Shown here: positions 32,204 to 42,343 of the stretch, one piece after another
Position numbering within the stretch: position 1 is the first letter of the stretch
Layout of the letters: every line of letters begins with the position of its first letter
Origin: Pyropia yezoensis
Lineage: Eukaryota; Rhodophyta; Bangiophyceae; Bangiales; Bangiaceae
Length of the DNA: 64,000 bases
Assembly: GCA_009829735.1 (NCBI GenBank)
Contig: CM020620.1
Span: 11,963,420 to 12,027,419 of the forward strand
Direction: 5' to 3'
Position numbers and translations under genes: made by a program
The notes under the pieces: generated by a model
Database searches by the model: none
The model's input: only the letters and a program-made list of their open reading frames with translations
What the model was told of the DNA's origin: nothing

Positions 32204-33995
32204 TCACCCGAGTCGCCCGAGCCGCCGCTCCCGCGCCATGACCTGGGGGTGGAACTTGATAAAGTAAATGGTCAGCGGCGGGACGCCTACCCCACCGCCA
32301 CCACCCCCCCCAGCCGATGCCACCGCGCCGTTGGCGCTCGGAGCTGCTGGAGCTGGAGGCGGAGCGCTGCTGTCCACGTCGCCCTTGGAGAAAGTATTGA
32401 CGTCCGCGGGCTGCAGGGATCACCCACACGGCACGGCGGCGGGCAGCGGTAGCGGCAGCGAGCAGCACCCCAATGTAAGAGGCCGTCCATCGCAGGTCAT
32501 GCCACACACAAAAGAAAAAGGGGGGGTAGAGGAGCGCACACCACGGCAGAGCGTACCAGACCGCGACAACGAGTGAGAGTCAGCAAAGAAGCAACACAGA
32601 GGCGTGTCCACGCGTGCGCCAGTTGAAAATGCCATGTCTCCACCACAAACAAGCACAGAGAGAAAATGAAAGAGGAGAGCGATAGTGCAGTAGAGGTTCA
32701 ACAAGGCGCAAGCGCTGCACCCGTCAGCACGTACAAAGCCAGAGGCGAGCAACACGCCATGGATGACTCCCGCAATAAATGCCGCACAGTTGAGGGAGCC
32801 ATAGTCTTTTGGGACAGACACAAACTTGTTGACCAGTGGTTCTACATCCTCAATGTAGTCTGCAAAGGGGGGCACAAAGGCAGGGATCACATGCGAGTGC
32901 AGTCAAGGGAGCGGACCGAGGGAGACGCCCAAGACAGTTCAAGCCCACCGATCAAGAACAAGGGAGAGCGCCAACATCACACAGACCCACAATTCAACAA
33001 AAAAGCGTCAACAGCAGGAACTCGCCTGAGCGTGACCATGGCCAACTGCAAGCCTCCCGCCTGAGCGCCCAGTGACGCCCCAGCTTCAGCAGCGCAACAC
33101 CTGCTCCGTCTCGGCGTACCCGCCCCTTCCCACTCCTCGCATTCCTCATTCATCCCAGTCCATCAGCGCGGGAAGCAGCCACAGCTCTCGACTCCCCCTT
33201 CAACAACGTACACTCGTCCTCCGAGTCGTTGACCTTCTTCAGCCCATCCGCCTGTTTGCCAAAGAGAAACTTCCACACACCCGACACCACCAGGTTGAGC
33301 ACCCCTAGAACGCGCACCTCCCGCTTGCCAGCCCCCGCGGCAGCCTTGCCGCCGCCCAGCACCCCACCGCTGCCGCCGAGGCCGCCGCCCCCGCTGCCGT
33401 GCCCCCCCCCGGTGGCCCCCCCCGCGTCGCGGACGGCCAGCAGTGTCAGTGCACGTTGGCCGACGCGACCACCAACCCCCGCCAGCCGCGCCTCTAGCTC
33501 TGTCACCGACGTGACACGGTTGCGGCTGTACTGAACGAGCTCGGAGAAGAGGAGCGCGTACACGTCGCCGCTGGCGGTGGCACCAAGTGGGGCCAAAGAC
33601 CGATCGACAATGTTCACCCGCGTGGACGGTTTGGCCTTCCCGCCCCCCCCGCCGCCCCCGCCACCGCCGCCGCCCCGGTCGCCGCCGCCGCCACCCCCGC
33701 CGCCGCCACCGCCGCCACCACCCGACGGCGGGGGCGGTGGCGGCAACGCCGACCGCAGCGTGTCAAGGGACGAAGATAGGTGGTGGTGGTGGTGGCGTCC
33801 AGAGGGACCGCCCATCCCAGAAGAATTCAGGCTGTCGGGGTGGCCCGCCGCCGACCGGGAGTGTTCCCCGCGGTGGTGTACCGCGTGGGGATGGGGGGTG
33901 GGTGGGAGGGAGGGGAGGGAGTTGGGCATCTGGCCGCTTCGGGAACTCATTTCGTTGTCGCCGACCAGCCTTCGCGGACGGAACTTGTCTTGCAT
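32204..33995 (-). CDS. TRAPPC5: TRAPP complex subunit 5 (Trs31/Bet3 family), three exons
   Basis: Exons at 33995-33212, 32859-32735 and 32410-32204. The introns are 33211-32860 (GTACGTT...TTTGCAG) and 32734-32411 (GTACGTGC...CTGCAG). The joins restore family sequence exactly: S-E-D-E-Y-Y across intron 1 and S-G-F-P-A-D-V across intron 2. TRAPPC5 is a core subunit of the TRAPP tether and Rab-GEF at the Golgi. Seen: R-V-N-I-V-D-R-S, A-L-L-F-S-E-L-V-Q-Y-S-R-N-R-V, L-N-L-V-V-S-G-V-W-K-F-L-F-G-K, E-P-L-V-N-K-F-V-S-V-P-K-D, L-N-C-A-A-F-I-A-G-V-I and the final T-I-Y-F-I-K-F strand. The N-terminus is extended by about 125 residues with H5, poly-Pro and two long Gly tracts. A Gly run also sits just before the last strand. 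The start is uncertain; a shorter form is possible. Confidence 0.9.
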
Positions 33996-34740
33996 TGCCA
34001 GGAGCGGGTGGTACCGTTGGGTGGTGAGTAGGCCAGGCGCCTACAGGCGACGAAAAACAGCAGGCGGAGTACGATGAATGTCAGGAACGGGGATGGTGTA
34101 GAACGCAGAGAGGAAAGAGAATACACGCGGGGTTGCATAAAGCGTGCAGAACAGTGGCCAGGCCGCAGGAGATGGATGGGGCGGGCTCGCGTGCGGTCTG
34201 TGCCAACGGCGAACTCCGTCGGTTCTGTCGGTGTTGGCGCAAGGCACACAGGGCGCGGCCAATTGCGGCACCTGCCCTTGGTCAAGAATCCCAAGTTTGA
34301 ACAAATATTGAACTGTCGACGTGGGTGTTCCTTGGCGCCGGCCTGGGGGTTGTGACCTACAAGTGGTGAGATTTCGTTGCCCACTGAGTAACAACCGCTT
34401 CTAACGCTGCAGCTGCTCCGGCGCGACGTAGCACCCTCTGCTGGCTCAAGCCGGCCAGACGAGAGGAGGTCAGCGGGGCGAACATGGGAGTAGACGGAAG
34501 ATGGAAGTGGTCACCGGGAGTGGCGGCACTGCCCGGCTACCGTCTAGCAGGATTCAATCCGCTCGGCGAGCGCGCGCACGGGCGGTAGTCAACGGCCAGA
34601 GCCTGTGGTCAGCGCCTCAGGGGAGCCCCCATTGCGGATACCAGGTGGCACCCAAACATCGTCCACGACGGTGCCCCATGCAAAGGTCTTGCTTGGGCGG
34701 GTCGACCTGTACAACCGTGTTTTTTTTTGCCTTTACAAAA
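33996..34740. other. Intergenic region upstream of TRAPPC5
   Basis: 745 bases between two minus-strand genes, holding the TRAPPC5 promoter and the 3' flank of the GST fusion gene. No gene, repeat or clear motif seen. Confidence 0.5.
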
Positions 34741-37590
34741 TCAATCAATAATGTCCGGCAATTCGGTCCCAACTTCCGGTCCGTCCGCGACCAGCCGCCC
34801 GTACCCCGCGTAGATGCTCGCGTTGGACGGGGCGCTCTTGACAAAGCTCCGCATCTTCTTGGCCTCAGTAAGGTAGGCGCGCGTGTGTGGCAGGCTCTCT
34901 GGGATGGTCCACCCACGAAAAGCTTCTCCTGCCACCTCAACGTGGTGCAGCTGCGGGATGAGCGCCAAGTCCTCCCAGCAAAACCGGCGGCCGCCAAGAA
35001 AGGGTCCCTTGCGAAGCTCTGCGTTCTGCGCGAGCACCCCCTCCACGACGCGCAGCTCAGCCTCCACCTCGGGCGCTCCGACGGTGGGCGCGCCTGCCAG
35101 CCACTCACGGAAGACGCCGCCAAAGGCGGTCAGCTGACCTTCCGACACCAACAGAGGGAGCTGCGCCTGGCGATGAACCGCGCGCGCCTTGGGGAATCGC
35201 TGGTGCAGGTAGGTCACAATCTGAGGGCTATCGTCAATGAGGCGACCTTCGTGGTAGAGGAGAGGCACCTTGCCCTCCGAAGTGAGGATGCGGTACCATG
35301 GCGGCTTGACAAGGGTGTTGACCTTGTGCAACTTGTAGGGCACATTCATCTCCTCTAGGGCCATCACCACCCGCTGCGAAAACGGGCAGTCCCCCAGCGT
35401 ACCCTTGTCCACCGACGGCGCGGCCGATGGGTGGGACGCCAGCGCTGCTGACAGCCCTTTCGATGCACCAGCGCCGACCGCTCCCGCCGTCTGACCACCC
35501 GGGGAGCTCGCCTCGGTTGACGGCGCCCGCCAGACGGGTGCCTTGACGTACAGTTCAACTGTCTTGGAGCCGGCGCGGCGCTGCGAGTCAAGCCGCTTGG
35601 GGATGTGCCCCGAGTGCACTTCGGCCAGTTCCTGGTAGAGGTCCAGCAGCGAGTCGGGCATCCTCGTCTGCGCCGGCGTGGGTGCCCCCGCCAGCCGCAG
35701 CCGCTTGCGCCTAGACGATGGGATGAAGCGGCAGGTAGGGGGCGGGTCCAAAAAGTCCACCAAGTCCACAAGCGCGTCATGTAGGAAGAAGATACGGGCC
35801 AGCTCCACAGGGCGCCCCGAGGACCGCGACGCGCTGGCGGTCAGGGTGCGCCGCAGCGCCACATCCGTGATGGGAAGGTCTTCTGGCCGTGGACGCTCAG
35901 GCGGTGGGGAACGATGGAAAAAGAGGGACGTCACGGGGGAGGGTCGCCGAGGCGCCGTCGACGGCGGTGGGTCCACATTGTGGATGAGCCGCCACGTCTC
36001 CGCAATCAGCGGCCGCATCCAGCGCTGCATCTCTGGCTCTGTGTCCAGGAGCCGGCAAAAGTCACGGTACGAGATGAGCGTCGACGCGCGCGCGTTGGCA
36101 GCGTCGCCGCCGCCAGTCTTTCCGCCGCCGCCCTTGGCCGCCTCGCCGTACCAGTGGGAGCGAATCATTAGCTCGCCAACCACACTCTGGTGGTGGGTGA
36201 CTACCCGCAGCGGGCCTGCGGGCAACGGCTTTTGACCGGCAGAGGATGAAAAGTCCAGCTCTGAGCGCTGCAGCTTGGCCAGCGCCCCGTCCGATGCCGA
36301 CAGCACACCCTGCACGCGCCCAACGAGGTTTAAGAATATGCGGTCGGCGGCGGGGCGCCCAAAGTCCAATGTCTGGGAGCCGCCCTTCAGCCGTTCCAGG
36401 ACCCCAAAATAACGAGCCAGCAGGTAGGCCGTGTGCACCGCGTCCCGCGCCTCGTCGGTTGGGCTCAGGCATCCACTGTACACAGCCGAAGAGTGTGGCT
36501 CGCTCACCGCGGTACCCGTCGCGAGGGCGTTGTTCTTGATCGATGCCAGACAATAGAGACGCTCCTGGAGCTTAGCCGTCGCCCGCAAGAGGGGCCCCGT
36601 AAACTCTTGGTAAAACTCGGCCATCTCGGCCTCCTGCTTGGCTCGCGCTTCGCGGGCCGCCTCGGCGGCCTTGCGCTTGGCAGACTCTGCCGATTGGTAG
36701 CGCTGGAAGCGGTGGCCCATGTAAGTGGTAAATACGCCAATGATGGACACAAGCACAGGGACGGGGATGGTCGCCAGCACCGTCGAGAGGGTGCGAGAGA
36801 ACACGCTGTTGAGGATACTAGTGAGCTTGGTCAGCCGCGAGATGTTTTCGTCTGCCGCAGCCCGCTCCACCGCCACCCGCTGCTCGTCGGGCAGCACCGA
36901 CATGAGTTCCTCTCCGGTGCTCCGCTCTTCCCCGTCGCCGTCATCCTTTCCGTCACCGCCAGTGCCACCATCGCCGTCGCCGCCGCCTTCTCCATTGCCG
37001 GTGTCACCACTGCCCCCGTCATTGCCACGGTCGTCGTCGTCGACGCCGTCGACATCGTCGCCAGACCCCTCCTCACCCTCACTTTCGCCGACTTGGGAAG
37101 CTGCCGCAGCGCCCGCCGTGGCCCCCACCGTGGCCGCGTCCTTGGCACTCTCATTGGCCCCCTCCCTGGCACCCTCTTTGGTCCCTTGCTCAGCGCCCAC
37201 CTTGGCACCCTCTTGGGCCACCTCCTCCACCACCTCCTTGATTACCTCCCGCAGATCCTCCTCCCCACCGCCAGCAGCACAAACCAGCGGAAGCCGCCAA
37301 CGGTTGGCGGCGGCCATACCGTCTGGCCCCACGACCCCACCGGGGGTCTGCGGCACAGCTGAAGGGCGTCCTCGCCCTCCCACCCATACACGGCTCGTAG
37401 CCCGCCCAGCCGGTCGGCGTCGAACAACAAACGCCCCTGTCACGGTCACCCCGGGAGAGGCAACGACATGACAGGCAGCGCGGCCCCGTGGCGCCGCAGC
37501 CGGGCGCGCCCACCGGGCAGAGTCGGCGGCGGCATCAGCAAAACGACCACCACATGCCGCCACCGCCGGGGGCACCAGGAAGGCGGCCAT
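34741..37590 (-). CDS. Membrane-anchored coiled-coil protein fused to a DHAR-like glutathione transferase
   Basis: An uninterrupted 949-residue frame from the ATG at 37590; the frame extends a little upstream without ATG. Order of parts: an Ala/Arg-rich leader (1-~95) like a plastid transit peptide; an E/K/A-rich amphipathic segment (~110-160); an acidic Gly/Asp linker (~166-225); one membrane span (~268-291, I-P-V-P-V-L-V-S-I-I-G-V-F) followed at once by an A/E/K/R coiled coil; an unassigned ~380-residue middle; and a C-terminal GST. The GST has G-D-C-P-F-S-Q-R with the likely catalytic Cys735, then V-P-Y-K-L-H, E-G-K-V-P-L-L and D-S-P-Q-I-V, typical of dehydroascorbate reductase/omega-like GSTs. 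DHARs regenerate ascorbate using glutathione. A DHAR is normally a soluble protein of about 210-270 residues, so this fusion is unusual. It could alternatively be two genes joined by a lost stop. Confidence 0.8.
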   Translation of the reverse strand: MAAFLVPPAVAACGGRFADAAADSARWARPAAAPRGRAACHVVASPGVTVTGAFVVRRRPAGRATSRVWVGGRGRPSAVPQTPGGVVGPDGMAAANRWRLPLVCAAGGGEEDLREVIKEVVEEVAQEGAKVGAEQGTKEGAREGANESAKDAATVGATAGAAAASQVGESEGEEGSGDDVDGVDDDDRGNDGGSGDTGNGEGGGDGDGGTGGDGKDDGDGEERSTGEELMSVLPDEQRVAVERAAADENISRLTKLTSILNSVFSRTLSTVLATIPVPVLVSIIGVFTTYMGHRFQRYQSAESAKRKAAEAAREARAKQEAEMAEFYQEFTGPLLRATAKLQERLYCLASIKNNALATGTAVSEPHSSAVYSGCLSPTDEARDAVHTAYLLARYFGVLERLKGGSQTLDFGRPAADRIFLNLVGRVQGVLSASDGALAKLQRSELDFSSSAGQKPLPAGPLRVVTHHQSVVGELMIRSHWYGEAAKGGGGKTGGGDAANARASTLISYRDFCRLLDTEPEMQRWMRPLIAETWRLIHNVDPPPSTAPRRPSPVTSLFFHRSPPPERPRPEDLPITDVALRRTLTASASRSSGRPVELARIFFLHDALVDLVDFLDPPPTCRFIPSSRRKRLRLAGAPTPAQTRMPDSLLDLYQELAEVHSGHIPKRLDSQRRAGSKTVELYVKAPVWRAPSTEASSPGGQTAGAVGAGASKGLSAALASHPSAAPSVDKGTLGDCPFSQRVVMALEEMNVPYKLHKVNTLVKPPWYRILTSEGKVPLLYHEGRLIDDSPQIVTYLHQRFPKARAVHRQAQLPLLVSEGQLTAFGGVFREWLAGAPTVGAPEVEAELRVVEGVLAQNAELRKGPFLGGRRFCWEDLALIPQLHHVEVAGEAFRGWTIPESLPHTRAYLTEAKKMRSFVKSAPSNASIYAGYGRLVADGPEVGTELPDIID

Positions 37591-38157
37591 GCCGGAGGGC
37601 GCCACCGCCACGCGGCGGGCGCCAGCGCCGGTCCGTGGCGCGGCGCGGGAAAGGGCCCGCGGCACACCCGGCGGGGCCGCTCAGCGTTGCTTCGGGTGCG
37701 TCGAGCCAGCGAAGCCGCGACGACGCACCGTGGCCGCCGCCAACCCGTCTGTCCAGGCGGCAGCGACGGGGGTGGCCGTCGGCGACGCCACCGACGGGCC
37801 GCCGTGGGATCGGCACCTGCCCGCCGCTGACGGCAGCCTCACGCATCGCCCGCGACGACGACGTCCGCGGTGTCCAGCGCCCGTGAGGATGGGCGGGCAG
37901 CTGGTTTTCTCCTCTTGCATGGCTCAAGGCACCTGGAACGCGCCCTGCACCAGATCACCCGGCGCAAACCACCTGGAGCACAACGCGCGTGACAAGTTTT
38001 AGTGAACTGTGCCAAAATTAGTCAAAGCGAAGGTTGTACTCTCTTCTGATTGGCTGTGTCGCACAGATTAGCACAGAATTGGTTTGCCTCCGAAGCCTGT
38101 TCTCCTGTTTCGCTTCAAATTCAACCTGAGTGTTCTCCATCCAGTCGTTGTGTACTG
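37591..38157. other. Upstream region of the GST fusion gene
   Basis: GC-rich to about 38000, then AT-richer up to the Tc1-like element. No gene supported; the promoter of the minus-strand gene should lie here. Confidence 0.45.
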
Positions 38158-38159
38158 TA

Positions 38160-38994
38160 CAGTCAGTGAGCAAAATTATCCGTACGGTTTTACAACACTT
38201 TTTCCATCCTGGATCAAGTCCCCACCCGCCTCCTTGCAACAGAGCGCGCCATATTTCTCGACTTCGCCTCCACACGCACCAGCAGCGCGCTTCCTCGGCC
38301 TCCGACAGCTGACTCCCCTGGAGCGTGGGGCGCTCACCAAACACCATGGGGATACGCTCACGTCGTCCCCTGTCCTCCGGCGAGCGAGAGACGATCGCGA
38401 CGCTGCTCCGTCAGGGTTCGTCACTGGGAGCCATTCGTACGGCGCTCGGGTTGACAAAAAGCATCATCACCTCCACGGCTTGGGTGGTGCGGACGAAGGA
38501 AAGCGCTGCTAGGGTGGAAAAGCGGGGCCGGCTGAATGTGATGACGGGGCCCTCCCTGCGCACCCTGCGCCGAGAGTTGGATCATAACGCCTTTACCTCC
38601 ATCGGTTCTTTGACGAAGACAGTCAACCAGACGCGCACTCAGGGGGGTGGGTGCTCCGAGAAGGGTCCTGTGTCAGCCCGGACGATCCGGTGGGCCGTCA
38701 AGGCCATGGGGTTTGAGTCCCGGGAGGCCGCTAACACACCCTACCTGTCGGATCAGAACGAGGCCAAGCGCCTTGTATTGTGCTGTGGGCGGCGGGAGTG
38801 GACAATGGAGTCCTCACGTCTTCGTCAAGGCGCTGGTGGAGTCGATGCCTCATCGGGTGCAGAACGTGACCGACGTGGGGGGTGCCAGCACCAAGTACTG
38901 ACCAGCCCATGGCGTATAGTAGATGATAGGATAGTAGCGAAAAGGTCCGCACGAATATCGATTCTTGCCGTACGGATAAATTGCTCACTGACTG
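38160..38994 (+). mobile_element. Tc1-like transposon with internal deletion
   Basis: An 835-base element. The terminal repeats CAGTCAGTGAGCAA... (38160-38187) and the inverted ...TTGCTCACTGACTG (38968-38994) match over 27-28 bases apart from a small difference in the middle. TA flanks both ends (38158-38159, 38995-38996), the Tc1/mariner target duplication. It encodes the ends of a Tc1 transposase without the catalytic core, so it needs a helper. Confidence 0.92.
38346..38901 (+). pseudogene. Tc1-family transposase, catalytic domain deleted
   Basis: From the ATG at 38346 (CACCATGG) the frame gives the DNA-binding half of a Tc1 transposase. It has a first helix-turn-helix (L-S-S-G-E-R-E-T-I-A-T-L-L), a second one (V-S-A-R-T-I-R-W-A-V-K-A-M-G-F) and the linker ending in R-L-V-L-C-C-G-R-R-E-W-T. 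At about 38815 the reading jumps, in a different frame, to the last 28 residues of the family (A-L-V-E-S-M-P-H-R-V ... G-G-A-S-T-K-Y-stop, ending 38901). The whole DDE/D core between them, roughly 150-180 residues in full-length relatives, is missing. The N-terminal frame, read on, would leave the element with a nonsense tail. The product could still bind the terminal repeats. Confidence 0.85.
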
Positions 38995-38996
38995 TA

Positions 38997-41060
38997 CATC
39001 GTGTTTTATCTCGGCCAACCACCACCAGAGAAACTGCGCACACCGCCTCTTGCATGCAAAAGTCAAAGCGGACAGAGGTAATCCAGCAGAGGAGGGGGCG
39101 GCGGCCACAGCCGCTGCGGCTGCCAGGGCGGCGGCGTATCAATATGTATGTATGTAGGCCTCGGGGGGGGCGGGGGGGCGTCCGGCCGTCGGTGTGAGCA
39201 GCGCCACCGCGCGGGCCTGGGCCGTAGGTGAGGAAGGGCGGTGAGGCAAAGCATCACTGCACTGCGACTGCCGCCACCGCGACTGTAGCCGCCACCGCCG
39301 CCACCGCCAAAGCTGCTGGCACCGCCGACGCTATCATCACCGCCGCCACCGCCGCTATTCCAGTGGGCAGACGTGGCGGGCGCCAAGATGGTGGCGCTCC
39401 CCCCCCCGTCTGTCACCTCCTCCTCAATGGCAAACGTGCATGAAGGCGGCAACAAGCGGGGTCAGCGCAGCCACCCCCGCCGCGACAGCGGCGGCCGCCG
39501 CGGGTGGGCGACCCCGCCCCGCCATCGCCGCTGTCCCCCCCGCTGCCTGTCACCAGCGACGGCACCCCCGTCGGCAGGGGCGCCCGCGTCTATGGTGGGT
39601 ACCCCACCCGCGCCTCGTTGCGGCGGCAGCGGCCAACGAGGCCGCCGCATCCTCGGTGACGCCGCCGCCCGCCCACAGGGCCGCCGCAGCGCGAGCCGCC
39701 ACGGCGCGCTGCACCACCACCGCGGAAGTCCCACCGCGCGCGTCGGCCTACACCCGCAGGGCGGCGTAGAGGGCGGGCGCGGGGCCACGAAGGCCGCCGC
39801 CGCCCGCTGCGAGTGCCCGCCCCAGCAGCGCCGCGGGCAGGTGGGAGCGCATCGCAGCGCCTCCGCAACCACCGCCGCCATCACCGCCAGTGGCAATAGG
39901 TATTCAGAGCCCGGGAGGGGGCCCCCTCGCCCCCTCTGGGGAGAGACAGCCACCAGCACGCTGCTGTCGTCCCCACCTTGCCCTCGGCAGCCAGCTCCCG
40001 CAACATTACCGTGTAGACTGCCAGGGGAGAGCGGAGGCCCACTCAGCGCCGCCGCGTCCACCAGCAGGGCGATGGCAGCGTCCCCCGCCGCAGCTGCACG
40101 TCGGGCTCCCCCGTGGACCGCCGCGAGCGCCGCTGTCAGAGGCAGCTCCGGGTGGGGCAGCGGCGACGGCAAGCCCTTCGCCTCCACCGCCGCGGCCTTG
40201 TCGCCCGACAGCGCGTGTCACAGAGCCGCGCGGATGGCCGCGCAAGCGCAGGACTCAAACGTGAGGGCGTGGGGGCGGGCGGGAAGGGTGCCTCGATGGA
40301 GGGGGCGCCGCGGCGGGGAGGCGCCCGCTGCGTAGGGGCGCCGCGGGGAAGCCGCCGCGGCACGCAGCGACCAGCAGTGACTGTGGACCATCTGGCAGTA
40401 GGCGCTCGTCAAACAGATACACGACGGGGCACCCTCGGCTGAGCCTTTTCCGCTACAGCGACACTTTTCTCGGCAGTCTCCCTCGCCGTTCTTCCCTACC
40501 CCCTCAGTCCTCGCCGTCATCACCAGCTTCAAAAAGATGCAGCTGCCAGCGATGTCAAAAGCGGCGGCGCGCGACGGAGGCGGCGGCGGGAGCAGCGGCA
40601 ACGGTGGCGAAGCAGCGGCGGTGGCGCGAGCGCGGCGGTGTGGCGATGGCTGTTGCCTCCGCTTGGCACCGCCGCCTGGTTACAGTACGAATGTCACACC
40701 TTCGTGCACACATATTGCAGTTCCCCGAATTTTGTCGCATGGAGACAAGAGCAACAGCGTGACAACAAGGCCATGAGCCAACCGCGTGCTGGGAGCACGC
40801 AGCGGACTTATAGCGTGCTGTGGGGCTTTCCTTTTGATCAGGCGATGATTGGCTGCAGTCGCGGCGGATCTGGTACCGAACGCTGTTTGGTCAGATAGCT
40901 GTTGTTTTCTCCCACGATCTCGGCGGATTTCTCTCTATCTCGGCCAGATCCACTCAAGGGCTCTGGAAGAGGTCGCAGCTGGTTCCTGGAATGCCTGTTC
41001 CCTCTTCGATGTGGGCAGAAAATCTCGAGAAAGTCTCAGATCGCACTATTCCTTACTATA
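38997..41060. other. GC-rich region with possible unrecognised minus-strand exons
   Basis: 39.1-40.6 kb is extremely GC-rich with overlapping frames on both strands. On the minus strand, 40218-40600 and 39462-40187 contain patches with protein-like composition, such as V-V-Y-L-F-D-E-R-L-L-P-D-G-P-Q-S-L-L-V-A-A near 40420-40360 and a leucine/alanine helix near 40100. They might be exons of one spliced gene. No family is recognised and splice sites could not be placed. Confidence 0.25.
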
Positions 41061-41175
41061 GTGCGTCCCGCAAAAAATAGACGTGCACGTGTCGTGATCA
41101 TGTCAAATATCGGCCACGGGACCAATCAAGCCCACACTGCACGACCTGTGCACGTCCACTTTTTACGGGACGCAC
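41061..41175. mobile_element. 115-base hairpin MITE
   Basis: The ends GTGCGTCCCGCAAAAAATAG and, inverted, GTGCGTCCCGTAAAAAGTGG form terminal repeats of about 27 bases (also sharing ACGTGCAC). The unit has no coding capacity. AT-rich bases (TATA left, AATAA right) flank it; the exact target duplication is unclear. Confidence 0.6.
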
Positions 41176-41786
41176 AATAACGCGAAGCACACATTGGCCA
41201 GTGGTTTGCCATCAGAGGCATGCTATTGGCCTGTTGTGGGTCTGTTGTTGTTATTGTCGCCATGAGACAAAATTCGGGGTACTGCAAGACATATCTATGT
41301 ACTTATGTACTCAGGTGAAAAAAACGACCGTACGTAGTGTCCCGGAATAGATATGGCTACGTATTTCGCGCACTCTTGCGCGACTATAAATACTGATTCT
41401 GTGGTCAACGCAAGCAACTGGTCTTTAGGGTGTTCCCGCAATATGAAAATGTCGCAGCTGTTCCAATATCTAAAGTCGACTAACACCGGGGCTTGACGTG
41501 GAAGCGTGAGGCGTCAGCAGTCGGGGTAGCGCCATGGCGGGTGGCCATAGCGTCGTTGAATGGCGCAATGGGCAATCTGTGGATCGCAGCTAAGCCCCCA
41601 CGGCCCATTTTGTATCGGCTATCGGGAAGGTTCACATACTGTAAGGCAAGCTGTATGACAGAAGGCTAAAGAGACAGTCGGTCCTTTGCGAAAGCAGTGT
41701 CGCATGTGAGGAAGGCACCCATGAAAAGTGGGCGCTGGAGAGCCATGGGAGGCCATGAAGGGTGAGAATTTTTCCGATATAACGAG

Positions 41787-41829
41787 AAACAACCTAGTTC
41801 CATGGGTGAACCTTCGGAAGGATCAATTA
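41787..41829 (+). pseudogene. Degenerate 3' end of 18S rRNA
   Basis: The stretch ending GGGTGAACCTTCGGAAGGAT matches the universal 18S terminus (normally GTAGGTGAACCTGCGGAAGGAT) with several changes. Only about 40 bases of 18S are present, directly followed by ITS1-like sequence. Confidence 0.75.
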
Positions 41830-42182
41830 CAAACTATTGTCACGAACACATGCGATCTGCACAGGTGGAATTGAAAGAGAAAATCTGTTTGTCGTCTTTC
41901 GGGGTACGAGCGCTCTCTTCCATCGCCTTCGTGCCCGTCGTAGTTTCCCATTGAGAGGATGTGCTGGCACCACAAGAATATTTTCCACAGAAAGCCGCCA
42001 TCCTTCTCCCTCCACGGCGACGCTTCTGTGCCTGGCAGTTCGTTTATCTACCAGGGAGGATGCCGCCAATGGAGCCTCACACATATTTACATCATCATAC
42101 GCCCGTTATTTTTTTAAACCGCTTGGCCATAGTTCCTCCGGTGAGAAGCTTGTGGGAAGACTGTCTTCATACAATTACAAAT
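41830..42182 (+). pseudogene. ITS1 remnant
   Basis: The 353 bases between the 18S end and the 5.8S match are by position an internal transcribed spacer 1. The open frame across this interval is not a gene. Confidence 0.65.
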
Positions 42183-42343
42183 ATACAACTCTTAGCTATG
42201 GAAATCTTTGTTCTCGCAGCGATGAAGAACGCAGCCAAATGCGATAACTAATGTGACTTGCAGGACTGCAAGAATCCTCCAGTCTTTGAACGCAGGTTGC
42301 GCTCATCTCAATGAGGAGGTGAGCATGCCTGTTTGAGTGTCGA
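42183..42343 (+). pseudogene. 5.8S rRNA pseudogene
   Basis: About 160 bases with the 5.8S landmarks CGATGAAGAACGCAGC, AAATGCGATAA, TTTGAACGCA and GCATGCCTGTTTGAGTGTCG in correct order and spacing. Bases in the otherwise nearly invariant core are changed (GGAAATCTTTG instead of GGATATCTTGG; GCAGCCAAAT instead of GCAGCGAAAT). So it is a relic and not a working gene. The sequence after 42343 would be the beginning of ITS2; no 28S follows. Confidence 0.88.

Noticed and set aside
39373-40335. A 320-codon plus-strand ORF
   Set aside because: R/A/P/S/H-rich with no motif; the minus strand has slightly better patches but also no recognisable gene.
41837-42251. Open frames of 96-136 codons
   Set aside because: They overlap a clear 18S end-ITS1-5.8S remnant, so the frames are accidental.
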